DNA of 64,000 bases from Gammaproteobacteria bacterium. GTDB lineage: Bacteria > Pseudomonadota > Gammaproteobacteria > UBA6429 > Thiohalophilaceae. The notes below the pieces were generated by a model, which saw nothing but the letters and a program-made list of their open reading frames with translations, was not told where the DNA came from and searched no databases. The stretch spans positions 875,911 to 939,910 of the forward strand of contig WGLP01000003.1 in assembly GCA_016125505.1 (NCBI GenBank). Direction: 5' to 3'. The translations under genes were made by a program, and so were the position numbers. Positions 24,097-34,038 of the stretch are shown here, in pieces; positions within the stretch are counted from its first letter, which is position 1, and every line of letters starts with the position of its first letter.

Positions 24097-25734
24097 TCAG
24101 GTGATGACGTCAGGTGCGCTACGGCCTGAGCGCTGTTTGACCTGTATGAGTTCTTCGACAATGGCAAACAGCGGCGCCAGCCAGGTTTGCGTATCCGCAT
24201 CCAGTTGCCCGGCAGGCGGCTGGTATTGCTCAAAGTACAGCCGTAAGGTCGCGCCCTGCGTACCGGTACCGGACATGCGCACGATGATTCGACTTTCATT
24301 TTCAAATAAAATTCGGATTCCCTGGTTTTCGCTGAGCGAGCCGTCGACCGGATCCCGGTAACTGAAATTATCCGCCGCCATGACGAGATTATCGCCCCAG
24401 GCGCGGCCGGACAGCGTGGGCAACAGCGTCTGAATATCAGAGAGCATAGCCTGTGCAGCAGTCATATCAATGTTTTCGTAGTCGTGCCGGCTGTAATAAT
24501 TGCGGCCAAAGCCCTGCCAGTGCTGATGCACGATGTTGGCGACGGACTGTTTCTTTTCCGCAATCAGGTTGAGCCAGAACAGCACCGCCCACAGGCCGTC
24601 CTTTTCGCGGATGTGATCCGAGCCGGTGCCAAAGCTCTCTTCACCGCACAGGTTGATCAGACCGGCGTCCAGCAGGTTGCCGAAAAATTTCCAGCCGGTC
24701 GGTGTTTCGTAGCACTTGATGCCCATGCGCCGGGCGACATGATCCGCCGCCATGCTGGTCGGCATGGAGCGGGCAATGCCGCAGACGCCGTGTCGATAGC
24801 CGGGCAGCAAATGCGCATTGGCCGCCATGACGGCCAGGCTGTCGCTGGGGGTGACGAAAAACTGGCGACCGAGGATCATATTGCGATCGCCGTCGCCGTC
24901 AGACGCGGCACCGAGATCGGGTGACTGTAGTTTTTGATTCATGAGTGCCACCAGATCCGCGGCATACACCAGATTCGGATCGGGATGGCCTTTGCCGAAA
25001 TCGGGCAGCGGCGTACCGTTCATGATGGATTCTTCGGTGGCGCCCAGGCGTTTGACCAGGATCTCGCGCGCGTACGGTCCGGTGACGGCGTGCATGGCAT
25101 CGAAGGCCATGCTGAACAGGCCGGAGTTGAACATCGAATGGATCTTGTCGAAGTCAAACAGATGTTCCATCAGGTCCGCGTAATCGGAAACTGAATCGAT
25201 CACGGTGATACGCGTCCCGGCAATCTCGTATTCACCGGCGTCGTCCAGCGGAATGTCGTCACCCTCGACGATGAGGTAGCGCGCGATGGTTTTGGTGTGT
25301 TCGAACACCTTGTTGGTGAATGTCTCCGGTGCCGGTCCGCCGTTACTGACGTTGTACTTCACGCCGAAGTCGCCGTCGGGGCCGCCGGGATTATGGCTGG
25401 CGGAGAGAATAATGCCGCCGTTGAGTTTGTACTTGCGAATAATCACCGACACCGCCGGCGTGGACAGCAGGCCGTGCTGCCCGATGTAAACGTGCTTATA
25501 GCCGTTGGCGATGGCGATGCGCAGAATGACCTGGATGGCCTCGCGGTTGTAATAACGGCCATCACCACCGATCACCAGCGTGGTTTTTTCCGCGCTTGTC
25601 AGGCTGTCGAAAATCGACTGAATAAAGTTCGCCAGGTAATGCGGCGCCTGAAAAACCTTTACCTGCTTGCGCAGGCCGGAGGTCCCGGGTTTTTGATCGG
25701 GGAAGGGAGATGTGGTGATGGTGTTTATCGTCAT
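24097..25734 (-). CDS. pgm: Phosphoglucomutase (alpha-D-glucose phosphate-specific)
   Basis: A 545-residue cytoplasmic enzyme that interconverts glucose-1-phosphate and glucose-6-phosphate, linking glycogen to glycolysis. Seen: PGTSGLRKQV at the N-terminus, the catalytic phosphoserine loop LSASHNPGGPDGDFG, the Mg-binding loop DGDGDRNM, the sugar-binding loop CGEESFGTGSDH, and the phosphate-binding RMSGTGTQGATLR. The length matches Pgm of the eukaryote-like short form (about 545). It precedes glgP on the same strand. Confidence 0.96.
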   Translation of the reverse strand: MTINTITTSPFPDQKPGTSGLRKQVKVFQAPHYLANFIQSIFDSLTSAEKTTLVIGGDGRYYNREAIQVILRIAIANGYKHVYIGQHGLLSTPAVSVIIRKYKLNGGIILSASHNPGGPDGDFGVKYNVSNGGPAPETFTNKVFEHTKTIARYLIVEGDDIPLDDAGEYEIAGTRITVIDSVSDYADLMEHLFDFDKIHSMFNSGLFSMAFDAMHAVTGPYAREILVKRLGATEESIMNGTPLPDFGKGHPDPNLVYAADLVALMNQKLQSPDLGAASDGDGDRNMILGRQFFVTPSDSLAVMAANAHLLPGYRHGVCGIARSMPTSMAADHVARRMGIKCYETPTGWKFFGNLLDAGLINLCGEESFGTGSDHIREKDGLWAVLFWLNLIAEKKQSVANIVHQHWQGFGRNYYSRHDYENIDMTAAQAMLSDIQTLLPTLSGRAWGDNLVMAADNFSYRDPVDGSLSENQGIRILFENESRIIVRMSGTGTQGATLRLYFEQYQPPAGQLDADTQTWLAPLFAIVEELIQVKQRSGRSAPDVIT

Positions 25735-25977
25735 GCCCGTTGGTGCCGTGCTTGCGCAGGCGGCTTCCAGTCACGTGTTTTTATATTATTTCATCATCAA
25801 GTTTCGTGCCAAACCAGATTGCGGCATGTCTGAAAATTTACGTTCTTGTTCATGGACTTGGTCAAGTATACCAGTGTTGTCCGCAATCGGGTGGCGGTCG
25901 TTGTTCAGGTTTCCGCACATTACTGCACACACTAATATCATACGCACAATTGAAGTGCAGACAAAGTGGCGGGAGGA

Positions 25978-27423
25978 TCAGTTCTTCCAGAAAGCCGGGC
26001 TGAGCAGTACCAGCAAGGTAAAGACCTCGAGGCGGCCAATCAACATACACAGCGACAGGATGATTTTCTGGTAATCGTCGATCTCCTGGAAATTGGCGGC
26101 TACCTTGCCCAGGCCGGGGCCCATGTTATTAATGCAGGTGGTGACGGCGGAAAAGGCGGTAACCTGATCCATCCCGCCCAGCATCAACAACAGCATGGCG
26201 ATGACGAACACCGCGACGTACCAGGCGAAAAAGCCCCAGATCGCCCTGGTCTCGGGTGCCGGGATCGGTCGGCCGGCAATCTTGACCGGACGCACCATCG
26301 CCGGGTGGATCAATTGCAATAGTTCGCGGTAGCCCTGTTTAAATAACAACATGACCCGGATCACCTTCATGCCGCCGGCCGTGGAACCGGAACAACCGCC
26401 GATGAAACTGATAAACATCAAAAAGGCTGGCAGCATGGTCGGCCAGACAGCGAAATTCTGCGTGGTGTAACCGGTACTGGTGATCACGGAAATGGTGGTG
26501 AAGGCGCTATGCCGCAGGGCCGTGAAAAAACTGGTATAGCTGTGTTCGAAGAACAGCACCAGCGTACTTACCAGGACGGCAACGGCCACGATCACGGTAA
26601 AGGCCAGCACTTCCGGATTGGTAAAGTAGTAACCGAGATTGAGGCGGCGGAGCACCAGGAAGTGGATACTGAAATTGAGTGCGCCCAGGAACATGAACAC
26701 TTCCGTGATGATCTCGATGGGCAGGCTGTTGAAGTAACCGATACTTGCATCGTGGGTGGAGAAGCCGCCGGTGGATAAGGTCGAAAAACTGTGTGTGATC
26801 GCATCGAACAATGACATGCCCGACAAGGCATAACCAATAGTGCACGCCAGGGTCAGGCCGATATAGATCACCCAGAAGTGTTGCGCGGAGTGCGCGATAC
26901 GCGGAGTCAGTTTTTCGTCCTTGAACGGGCCCGGTGTCTCGGCGCGAAACAGCTGCATACCCCCGATACCCAGGACCGGTAGTACCGCAACGGCAAGCAC
27001 GATAATGCCCATGCCGCCAAGCCACTGCAATTCCGAGCGATAGAACAGCACCGATTTGGCGGTCGTGTCGAGGCCGGTCATGACGGTGGCGCCGGTCGTG
27101 GTAAAGGCCGAGGTTGCCTCGAAAAAGGCATCGACGAAATTGAGATGACCGCCGATCATGAGCGGCAACGCGCTGAATGCGCTGAGCACCAGCCAGAAGG
27201 ACGCGACGATCAGGAATCCTTCACGGCGGCGTAATTCGTGTTTGGCATTCCGGAAAAAGAGCCAGACCAGTAAACCGGTGCCCAGCGTGATGCTTAGCGG
27301 CGTGACGAAATCCATGTATTGACCGTCACCGATGCTGAGCGAGATCAGTAGTGGCGGGATCAAGCCGAAACTGTGCAGTACCAGAAAGATGCCCAGGATT
27401 CGCGCTACGGCTCCGTACTTCAT
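25978..27423 (-). CDS. trkH: Trk potassium uptake protein TrkH (second copy)
   Basis: A 481-residue membrane subunit of the Trk system with the four membrane-pore-membrane repeats of the family. Filter-like segments are seen as TTTGATVMTG, STLSTGGFSTH, TSTGYTTQNF and INNMGPGLG, one glycine in each. It starts one base after the stop codon of the first TrkH copy. The two proteins share segments such as LQWLGGMGIIVLAVAVLP and MQLFRAETPGP, so they come from a duplication. It ends the trkA-trkH-trkH group. Confidence 0.93.
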   Translation of the reverse strand: MKYGAVARILGIFLVLHSFGLIPPLLISLSIGDGQYMDFVTPLSITLGTGLLVWLFFRNAKHELRRREGFLIVASFWLVLSAFSALPLMIGGHLNFVDAFFEATSAFTTTGATVMTGLDTTAKSVLFYRSELQWLGGMGIIVLAVAVLPVLGIGGMQLFRAETPGPFKDEKLTPRIAHSAQHFWVIYIGLTLACTIGYALSGMSLFDAITHSFSTLSTGGFSTHDASIGYFNSLPIEIITEVFMFLGALNFSIHFLVLRRLNLGYYFTNPEVLAFTVIVAVAVLVSTLVLFFEHSYTSFFTALRHSAFTTISVITSTGYTTQNFAVWPTMLPAFLMFISFIGGCSGSTAGGMKVIRVMLLFKQGYRELLQLIHPAMVRPVKIAGRPIPAPETRAIWGFFAWYVAVFVIAMLLLMLGGMDQVTAFSAVTTCINNMGPGLGKVAANFQEIDDYQKIILSLCMLIGRLEVFTLLVLLSPAFWKN

Positions 27424-27424
27424 A

Positions 27425-28879
27425 TCAGCGACGCCAGAAAGAAGGGGTGAGGATGACCAGCAGCGAGAACAACTCCAGGCGCCCGAACAACATGGCGAAG
27501 ATCAGGATCCACTTGGCGGTATCGGTTATGCCGGCATAATTTGCCGATACCGCGCCGAGGCCTGGTCCAAGGTTGTTGATCGCCGCGGCGGTGGCCGAGA
27601 AGGCCGTGACTTGATCCAGCCCGGTCAGCATCAATAACAACAGGATAATACTGAAGGTGGCGACGTAGGCCGAGAAAAACCCCCATACCGCGCTAATCAC
27701 ATGATCCGGCAGTGGCTTACCGCCCAGTTTCACTGTCACGACGGCATTGGGATGGACCATGCGAATAACTTCACTGGCCCCCTGCTTGATGATCAATAAA
27801 AAGCGAATGGTCTTCATCCCGCCGCCGGTGGAGCCGGCGCAGGCACCCACAAAACTGGTGATAATCAGCAACACCGGTACAAAACTGGGCCAGTCCTGAT
27901 AGTGTTTCGTGGTGAAGCCGGTGGTGGTCGCGATGGACACGGTTTCGAAAATACCATGGAGAAAGGCGCGGTTCAGATAGACATAGACATCCATGTAATA
28001 GAGATACAGTGAGGCGACCACGCCGACCACGGCCAGGATAGTGAGATAGGTTTTGAATTCACCGTCAGCAAAATAATGCGCGATATTCCGCGAGCGCCAG
28101 GCCGCGAAGTGCAGCGCAAAGTTCGTCGCGGACAGGAGCATGAAGACGATCGCGACGATTTCCACCGAAGGCCGGTGCTCGAAATACCCGAGTGAGGCGT
28201 CGTGCGTGGAAAAGCCGCCGATGGATACGGTGGAAAAGCTGTGGGCGATGGCGTCGAACATATCCATGCCGGCAAGCCAGTAGGCGGTGGCGCAGGCAAT
28301 GGTCAGCGTGAGATAGATGTACCACAGGGCGCTGGCGGTTGAGTTGATGCGCGGCGTCAGGCGGTTGTCTTTCATCGGGCCGGGTGTCTCGGCACGATAC
28401 AGCTGCATGCCACCGATGCCCAGCATGGGCATGATGGCTACCGCCAGGACAATGATGCCCATGCCACCGAGCCATTGTAATTGCTGGCGATAATACAAAA
28501 TCGATTTTGGCAGTGAATCCAGACCGCTGAGTATCGTCGAGCCGGTGGTGGTCAGACCGGAGATCGATTCGAACAGTGCGTTGGTGTAGGTGACCTTGGG
28601 GTCGGTTGCGAACAGGAACGGCAGTGCCCCGAACAGGCCCAGCGCAGTCCAGAACAACGCGGCGATAATAAAACCGTCGCGTAGCCGCAATTCCTTTTTT
28701 TGATTTTTTACCGGCAGCCACAGCATGATGGCGATGATCAGGGTTGCGGCGAAGGCGTAAAAGAAGGCGACGAGTTCACCGTCCATGTACAGCAGCGAGA
28801 CGAGCATGGGCGGTACCTGGGTGAAGCTGAATAAGATCAGCAGGAGCCCCAGGATGCGTTGGATGACGGCAAATTGCAT
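27425..28879 (-). CDS. trkH: Trk potassium uptake protein TrkH (first copy)
   Basis: A 484-residue membrane subunit of the Trk potassium importer. The pore-helix repeats contain TTTGSTILSG, STVSIGGFSTH, TTTGFTTKHY and INNLGPGLG, each contributing the selectivity-filter glycine. TrkH forms dimers that bind the cytoplasmic TrkA ring. It lies 18 bases after trkA and one base before the second trkH copy, on one transcript. The two copies may differ in affinity or form mixed dimers. Confidence 0.94.
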   Translation of the reverse strand: MQFAVIQRILGLLLILFSFTQVPPMLVSLLYMDGELVAFFYAFAATLIIAIMLWLPVKNQKKELRLRDGFIIAALFWTALGLFGALPFLFATDPKVTYTNALFESISGLTTTGSTILSGLDSLPKSILYYRQQLQWLGGMGIIVLAVAIMPMLGIGGMQLYRAETPGPMKDNRLTPRINSTASALWYIYLTLTIACATAYWLAGMDMFDAIAHSFSTVSIGGFSTHDASLGYFEHRPSVEIVAIVFMLLSATNFALHFAAWRSRNIAHYFADGEFKTYLTILAVVGVVASLYLYYMDVYVYLNRAFLHGIFETVSIATTTGFTTKHYQDWPSFVPVLLIITSFVGACAGSTGGGMKTIRFLLIIKQGASEVIRMVHPNAVVTVKLGGKPLPDHVISAVWGFFSAYVATFSIILLLLMLTGLDQVTAFSATAAAINNLGPGLGAVSANYAGITDTAKWILIFAMLFGRLELFSLLVILTPSFWRR

Positions 28880-28897
28880 GGCTAGCGGGAGCGCATG

Positions 28898-30271
28898 TTA
28901 GATGAAGGTGAATCCCACCTGGAACAGTTTCTCCACATCGACGATGTACTTCTTGTCGATCACGAACAGGATAACGTGATCTTCCGATTCGATGCGGGTG
29001 TCGTGGTGCGCGATGATCACTTCGTTGCCGCGGACAATGGCGCCGATGGTGGTGCCCGGCGGCAGTTTCAGTTCTTCGATGCGACGTCCCACCACTTTTG
29101 ACGAATTTGCATCGCCGTGCGCGACAGCCTCGATGGCCTCGGCGGCGCCGCGGCGCAGCGAGTGCACGCGCACCACGTCACCACGGCGCACGTGGGTCAA
29201 CAGGCTGCCGATGGTGACCTGTTGCGGCGAGATGGCGATGTCGATATCGCCGCTCTGTACCAGGTCGACATAGGCGGCGCGGTTGATCAGGGTCATGACC
29301 TTGCGCGCACCCAGGCGCTTGGCGAGCATCGAGGACAGGATATTCGCCTCGTCGTCATTGGTGAGGGCGCAGTACACATCGGTGTTTTCGATATTTTCTT
29401 CCAGCAGCAGGTCCTGATCCGCGGCGTCGCCGTAGAGCACGATACTGCTTTCCAGTTCCGACGATAACAACTGCGTCCGCGCGGCATTGTGATCGATCAC
29501 TTTGACCTGGTACATGCGCTCGAGCGTCTTCGCCACGCGGCGGCCGATATTGCCGCCGCCGGCGACGATGATACGTTTATAGGCATCGTCTACCTTGCGC
29601 AATTCCCCCATCACTGCGCGAATGTCTTTTTTCGCGGCGATAAAAAAGACTTCGTCGTCAGCCTCGATAACCGTGTGGCCTTCGGGAATAATGGCGCGGT
29701 TGCGGCGGTAAATCGCCGCGACGCGGGTGTCGATGTTGGGCATGTGTTCGCGCAGTCGGCGCAGTTCATTGCCCACCAGCGGACCGCCGTAATAGGCCCT
29801 GACGCCAACCAGTTGCACCTGACCGTCAGCGAAGTCGAGTACCTGCAGGGCGCCCGGGGTTTCGATCAGGCGCCGGATATTATCGGTGATCAATTGTTCC
29901 GGGCTGATCAGGACATCGATGGGCAAGGCCTCTTGCGCGAACAGCGAGCCGTGATTGAGGTATTCCACTGCGCGCACGCGCGCGATCTTGGTCGGGGTAT
30001 GAAAAATGGTATACGCCACCTGGCAGGCGATCATGTTCGTTTCGTCGGAGTCGGTGACGGCGATAATCATGTCCGCGTCGTCCGCACCGGCGCTGGCCAG
30101 CACCTCCGGATAGGATGCCTCACCCTGCACGGTACGAATATCAAGGTGATCCTGCAGGGCGCGCAGGAGGTCCGGGTTGTGATCCACCAGGGTGATGTCG
30201 TTGGCTTCCGTGGTAAGGTTTTCGGCGAGCGAGCTGCCGACCTGACCTGCACCGAGAATGATGATTTTCAT
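28898..30271 (-). CDS. trkA: Trk system potassium transporter subunit TrkA
   Basis: A 457-residue cytoplasmic gating subunit made of two RCK halves. The first nucleotide-binding fold is [17 protein letters not shown] (residues 2-18), the second [17 protein letters not shown] (near residue 232), each followed by a RCK_C domain. It binds NAD(H) and ATP/ADP and opens TrkH for potassium uptake. Encoding beside rsmB-fmt-def is the same as in E. coli, but here an NtrY/NtrX pair is inserted and two trkH genes follow directly. Confidence 0.96.
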   Translation of the reverse strand: MKIIILGAGQVGSSLAENLTTEANDITLVDHNPDLLRALQDHLDIRTVQGEASYPEVLASAGADDADMIIAVTDSDETNMIACQVAYTIFHTPTKIARVRAVEYLNHGSLFAQEALPIDVLISPEQLITDNIRRLIETPGALQVLDFADGQVQLVGVRAYYGGPLVGNELRRLREHMPNIDTRVAAIYRRNRAIIPEGHTVIEADDEVFFIAAKKDIRAVMGELRKVDDAYKRIIVAGGGNIGRRVAKTLERMYQVKVIDHNAARTQLLSSELESSIVLYGDAADQDLLLEENIENTDVYCALTNDDEANILSSMLAKRLGARKVMTLINRAAYVDLVQSGDIDIAISPQQVTIGSLLTHVRRGDVVRVHSLRRGAAEAIEAVAHGDANSSKVVGRRIEELKLPPGTTIGAIVRGNEVIIAHHDTRIESEDHVILFVIDKKYIVDVEKLFQVGFTFI

Positions 30272-30356
30272 GGGCGGATTATTATTGTTACTGCGTGAGT
30301 TAGATTATAGTTGAACCCGATTCCAGGTTTCTGTGTTATCCATTTTGTGGCAGACG

Positions 30357-31787
30357 CTACTCTTCATCGCTGATATTTTTCGGATCAATCCCGAGCGATC
30401 GCAATTTACGATATAAGTGCGTGCGTTCCAGTCCGACGATGCGCGCCACTTTACCTACACTGCCGCCGTGCTGTTTCAGCTGATATTCCAGATAGGCCTT
30501 CTCGAATTGCTCGCGCGCCTCGCGCAAGGGCCGATCGTAACCCATCGGGATACCGGGTACGGAGGCAGACGGCGCCTGCGCACCCAGCGCCTGTTCCACT
30601 TCATCCAGGCTGATCTCGGCGCCGGCGCCAATAATCAACAGGCGCTGCACCAGATTGCTGAGTTCGCGGATGTTGCCCGGCCAGTGATAATTGCGCAAGC
30701 GGTTTTGTGCCGCCAGAGAAAATTTGCGATAGGGCAGCTTTTCCTGTTCCACGTACAGATTAATGAAATGGTTGAGCAATTCCGGTACGTCCTCGCGGTG
30801 TTCGCGCAGGGCGGGGATATGCAGCGGTACGACATTGAGCTGGTAGTACAGGTCCTTGCGGAATTTGCCCAGTTCGATGAGTTGTTCCAGATCGTATTGC
30901 GTCGCGGCGATCACGCGCACGTACAGGGGAACCACGGTATCGCCGCCGACGCGTTGAAAACTTTTGGCTTCCAGAGCGGAATTGAGTTTGGCCTGGGTTG
31001 CCAGGTCCATGTCGCCGACGTCGACCATAAACAGGGTACCGCCGTTGGCCTGTTCCAGCAGGCCGTAATGCACCTTGTCTTCCTGTTCATAACCGAACAA
31101 CTCCTGCGCGGCATATTTTTCCGTGAGGGAGGCGACGTTGACCTCGATGAAGGGACGATCCTTATGTGGACTGCACGAATGCAGATAATGCGCAATGACG
31201 TTGAGCCCGCTGCCGGATTCGCCGCTCATCAGGATCCAGGTGTCGTGTTGCGCCACGCGTTTGACCTGTTCGCGCAGGCGCTGCATGACGGCGCTGCGGC
31301 CCACCGGTTCCACCGGCAGGTGTGAGTGACGGCGCAGGCCGGTGTTCTCGCGCTGGAGTTTTTCCGCTTCGAGTGCGTGTTCGATGGTGAGCAGGAGCTT
31401 GGCCAGCGACAAGGGCTTTTCGATAAAGTCATAGGCGCCGAGGCGGGTGGCCTCCACCGCGGTTTCCACGGTGCCGTGTCCCGACATCATAATCACCGGC
31501 ATGGGCAGACCGTGGTTCTCTTCGGCCCATTCCTTGAGCAGCGTAATGCCGTCGACGTCGGGCATCCAGATGTCCAGCAACACCAGGTCGGGCCGGCGGG
31601 CGCGATGCGCGCGGCGCGCCGCTTCGCCGTTTTCCGCCACACTGACGTCATAACCTTCGTCTTCCAGGATCTCCTGCAACAGGTTGCGGATATCCGGTTC
31701 GTCGTCCACCACCAGTATGTAAGGGTTGGGGCGCGGCCCGCGACTATCCTGGCGTTCGTTTAACGGTAAGATGTTATGCGGCGGCAT
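30357..31787 (-). CDS. NtrX-like response regulator with degenerate AAA+ domain
   Basis: About 476 residues from the ATG at 31787, preceded by AGGAAA; the frame opens at 31847 but lacks a Shine-Dalgarno there. The receiver is intact (ILVVDDEPD, phosphoacceptor in LVLLDIWMPDVDG). The central domain has GESGSGLN where Walker A needs Gly-Lys, MVDVGDM instead of LDEIGDM for Walker B, and ELFGYEQEDKVHYG where the sigma-54-contacting GAFTGA loop should be. The Fis-type helix-turn-helix at the end (GSVGKVARIVGLERTHLYRKL) is intact. It probably binds DNA without activating sigma-54 polymerase. Overlaps the sensor kinase gene by 14 bases. Confidence 0.9.
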   Translation of the reverse strand: MPPHNILPLNERQDSRGPRPNPYILVVDDEPDIRNLLQEILEDEGYDVSVAENGEAARRAHRARRPDLVLLDIWMPDVDGITLLKEWAEENHGLPMPVIMMSGHGTVETAVEATRLGAYDFIEKPLSLAKLLLTIEHALEAEKLQRENTGLRRHSHLPVEPVGRSAVMQRLREQVKRVAQHDTWILMSGESGSGLNVIAHYLHSCSPHKDRPFIEVNVASLTEKYAAQELFGYEQEDKVHYGLLEQANGGTLFMVDVGDMDLATQAKLNSALEAKSFQRVGGDTVVPLYVRVIAATQYDLEQLIELGKFRKDLYYQLNVVPLHIPALREHREDVPELLNHFINLYVEQEKLPYRKFSLAAQNRLRNYHWPGNIRELSNLVQRLLIIGAGAEISLDEVEQALGAQAPSASVPGIPMGYDRPLREAREQFEKAYLEYQLKQHGGSVGKVARIVGLERTHLYRKLRSLGIDPKNISDEE

Positions 31788-34038
31788 CGGATTTTCCTGC
31801 ATCGGGTTTGATTGCAGCCCTGGTGCCAGTGGTGTGCGGCAAGGCATGTTGATCCTGGCGATTGACCGGTAGACGAATCACGACCCGTGCTCCCCCCGTC
31901 TCGTTATTCTCGGCCCATATCATACCACCATGTTCCTCGATAATTTTCTTGACGATGGCCAGTCCCAGACCGCTGCCTTTGGGTTTGGTCGTGACGTAAG
32001 GTTCAAACAACTGGCCGACGACATCATCCGGTATGCCTGGGCCATTGTCGATAATGCGGATTTCGACGAACTGGCAGGCCTCTTTCTCCATGCATTGGGT
32101 GCTGATGCGCAACTCGGCGTTGGGCTGCTCGCCCATGGCCTCCAGCGAGTTCTTGATCAGGTTGTGCAGGAGCTGGCGCAGGCGGCCATCGTCGGCCTCG
32201 ATGATCGGCATATCCTTGTCGAACTGGACCTCAAAGCGGCAAGGGTAGTTTTCGTGGCGATAGAGATCCAGGACTTCGTTGATGACGCTGTTGAGGTCGG
32301 TTGGTTTGAGTTCGAGGTTGGGCATGCGCGCATAATCGGAGAAGGCCTTGACCATTTCCTTGAGGGTTTCCACTTGCTGCACGATGGTGTGCGTGGAGCG
32401 ATCCAGTAACTCGGCGTCGGCCGGACTCATCTTCCCCAGATACTTGTGACGCAGACGTTCGGCGGAAAGCTGAATCGGCGTTAACGGATTTTTGATCTCG
32501 TGCGCGAGGCGGCGCGCCACTTCACCCCAGGCGGCATTGCGCTGCGCCTGCACCAGCGTAGTGATGTCATCAAACAGAATGATGTAACCGCTGGCGGAAC
32601 CCTTTTCATATTCATTCGCGGGTGTTAACAGACTGCCGCGGCTCAGTAATACCTGGCGGCCGCTGGTATTGAACAAGGTCATCTCCTCGCGCCATTCGGT
32701 ATCGCGGTTGTCGAGGTGCGAGAAGATCATGTCGATGAACAACAGGGTTTGCGGATGTTCGTGCGTGAGTTTGTCCAGGGAAAATCCTTCGTAGTCTTCG
32801 AGATTAACGCCGAGGATATGGCTGGCAGCGGCATTGCTGGTGTGCAGGTGGCGCTCGGTGTCGAGGGTGATCACGCCGGAGGACAAATGCGCCAGTACCA
32901 CCTCGAGATAGGCGTGTTGTTCCGCCAGCTGGCGCTGGCTGCGCGCCGCTTCGTCGGTCACCATGGCGATCTTTTGGGTCATGGTGTTGAATGACTTCAC
33001 CAGAAAGCCCAGTTCGTCACGCCCCGGCATGGGTAACTGGGTTTGATAGTTACCCGCCGCAACGGCCTGGGTGCCGACGACGAGATCGCTGATGGGCGCG
33101 ACCAGGCGTCGCGCAAAAAAGAATGCAGTCCAGATCGCCATTAACAAGGTGAGCAATAACACCAGCGAGAGCGTGAGGATAAACGTGACCTTCAGCGGTT
33201 TGCGCAAATAGATCAGTTCGCGGTATTGGGTAAAGGCCTGTTGCACGTTATTGGCGAGGCTGTTGATCCGATCGGACACCGTGAACAGGGCCTGCAGGAT
33301 GCGTGACTCGCCCATGGGATCGGCGCTGGGGACCGACACCGCCACGCGTATCGACAGGCCGCTGTCGGGCAGGGGGATCAGGCCGAAGTATTCGGAATCC
33401 TGGCGCACCCGCGACTGCACGGTTTCGTCCAGGCGCACCGGCACCAGCTTGGTGGATTCCACGCTGTTGGAGGCGATGATGTGACCCGTCTGCGAAAACA
33501 GGGTGAGCTCCGTGGCATCAAGGTCTTCGCGCAAGGCGTTCAGGCTCAGGCTGACCAGCTCGTCGGGGGTGCTGCTCAGTTCCGTGGAGACCTGCCGTGT
33601 TTGCCGCAGGAGGTCGCGCATGCGTGCGCCAAGCGAGGCCTGGCTCAGTTCAAGCGCATCGTTCAGTGAGTTTTCCACGCGTACGTCAAACCAGCTGTCG
33701 ATACCGCGTTGCAGAAAGTCGAGCGAGAAGTAATACACCACGCTCACCGGCGTCACCGACAACACTGCAAACAGGATCACCAGTCGCGCCGTGAGCTTGG
33801 AGCCCGGGACCTTGCGCCGCACGCCGGTAATCAACAGGTACAGGTTTTTGATGATCAGGCCAACCAGCAGCAGAATGGCGAGGGCATTGATGATCAGCAG
33901 GACGGTATACAGACGGCCGAATTGGGTCGAGCTGTGGGTCGCGTCGCTCATCAGCGCCAGCGAGGCGAGCAGCAGCAGGAACAACGCCACGATCGGGCGT
34001 AGTCCGGAGAAGAGTTTTTTTATTGCTGTAAAGGCCAT
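31774..34038 (-). CDS. NtrY-like membrane sensor histidine kinase
   Basis: A 754-residue histidine kinase. Four membrane helices lie at about residues 16-30, 44-62, 84-105 and 287-310, with a periplasmic region between the last two. HAMP follows (LVAPISDLVVGTQAVAAGNY), then a PAS domain (VLAHLSSGVITLDTERHL), the phosphorylated His in ARRLAHEIKNPLTPIQLSAER, and an ATPase domain with LIKNSLEAMG, DNGPGIP and GSGLGLAIVKKI. NtrY/NtrX-type systems respond to nitrogen or redox conditions. Its position upstream of trkA suggests a link with potassium or membrane state, which is only a guess. Confidence 0.93.
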   Translation of the reverse strand: MAFTAIKKLFSGLRPIVALFLLLLASLALMSDATHSSTQFGRLYTVLLIINALAILLLVGLIIKNLYLLITGVRRKVPGSKLTARLVILFAVLSVTPVSVVYYFSLDFLQRGIDSWFDVRVENSLNDALELSQASLGARMRDLLRQTRQVSTELSSTPDELVSLSLNALREDLDATELTLFSQTGHIIASNSVESTKLVPVRLDETVQSRVRQDSEYFGLIPLPDSGLSIRVAVSVPSADPMGESRILQALFTVSDRINSLANNVQQAFTQYRELIYLRKPLKVTFILTLSLVLLLTLLMAIWTAFFFARRLVAPISDLVVGTQAVAAGNYQTQLPMPGRDELGFLVKSFNTMTQKIAMVTDEAARSQRQLAEQHAYLEVVLAHLSSGVITLDTERHLHTSNAAASHILGVNLEDYEGFSLDKLTHEHPQTLLFIDMIFSHLDNRDTEWREEMTLFNTSGRQVLLSRGSLLTPANEYEKGSASGYIILFDDITTLVQAQRNAAWGEVARRLAHEIKNPLTPIQLSAERLRHKYLGKMSPADAELLDRSTHTIVQQVETLKEMVKAFSDYARMPNLELKPTDLNSVINEVLDLYRHENYPCRFEVQFDKDMPIIEADDGRLRQLLHNLIKNSLEAMGEQPNAELRISTQCMEKEACQFVEIRIIDNGPGIPDDVVGQLFEPYVTTKPKGSGLGLAIVKKIIEEHGGMIWAENNETGGARVVIRLPVNRQDQHALPHTTGTRAAIKPDAGKSDAAA

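Noticed and set aside
29489..30298. 269-codon open frame opposite trkA
   Set aside because: Same reason: a long antisense frame mirroring the codon bias of trkA.
30417..31325. 302-codon open frame opposite the NtrX-like gene
   Set aside because: Antisense shadow without motifs; the minus-strand gene has clear receiver, AAA+ and HTH sequences.
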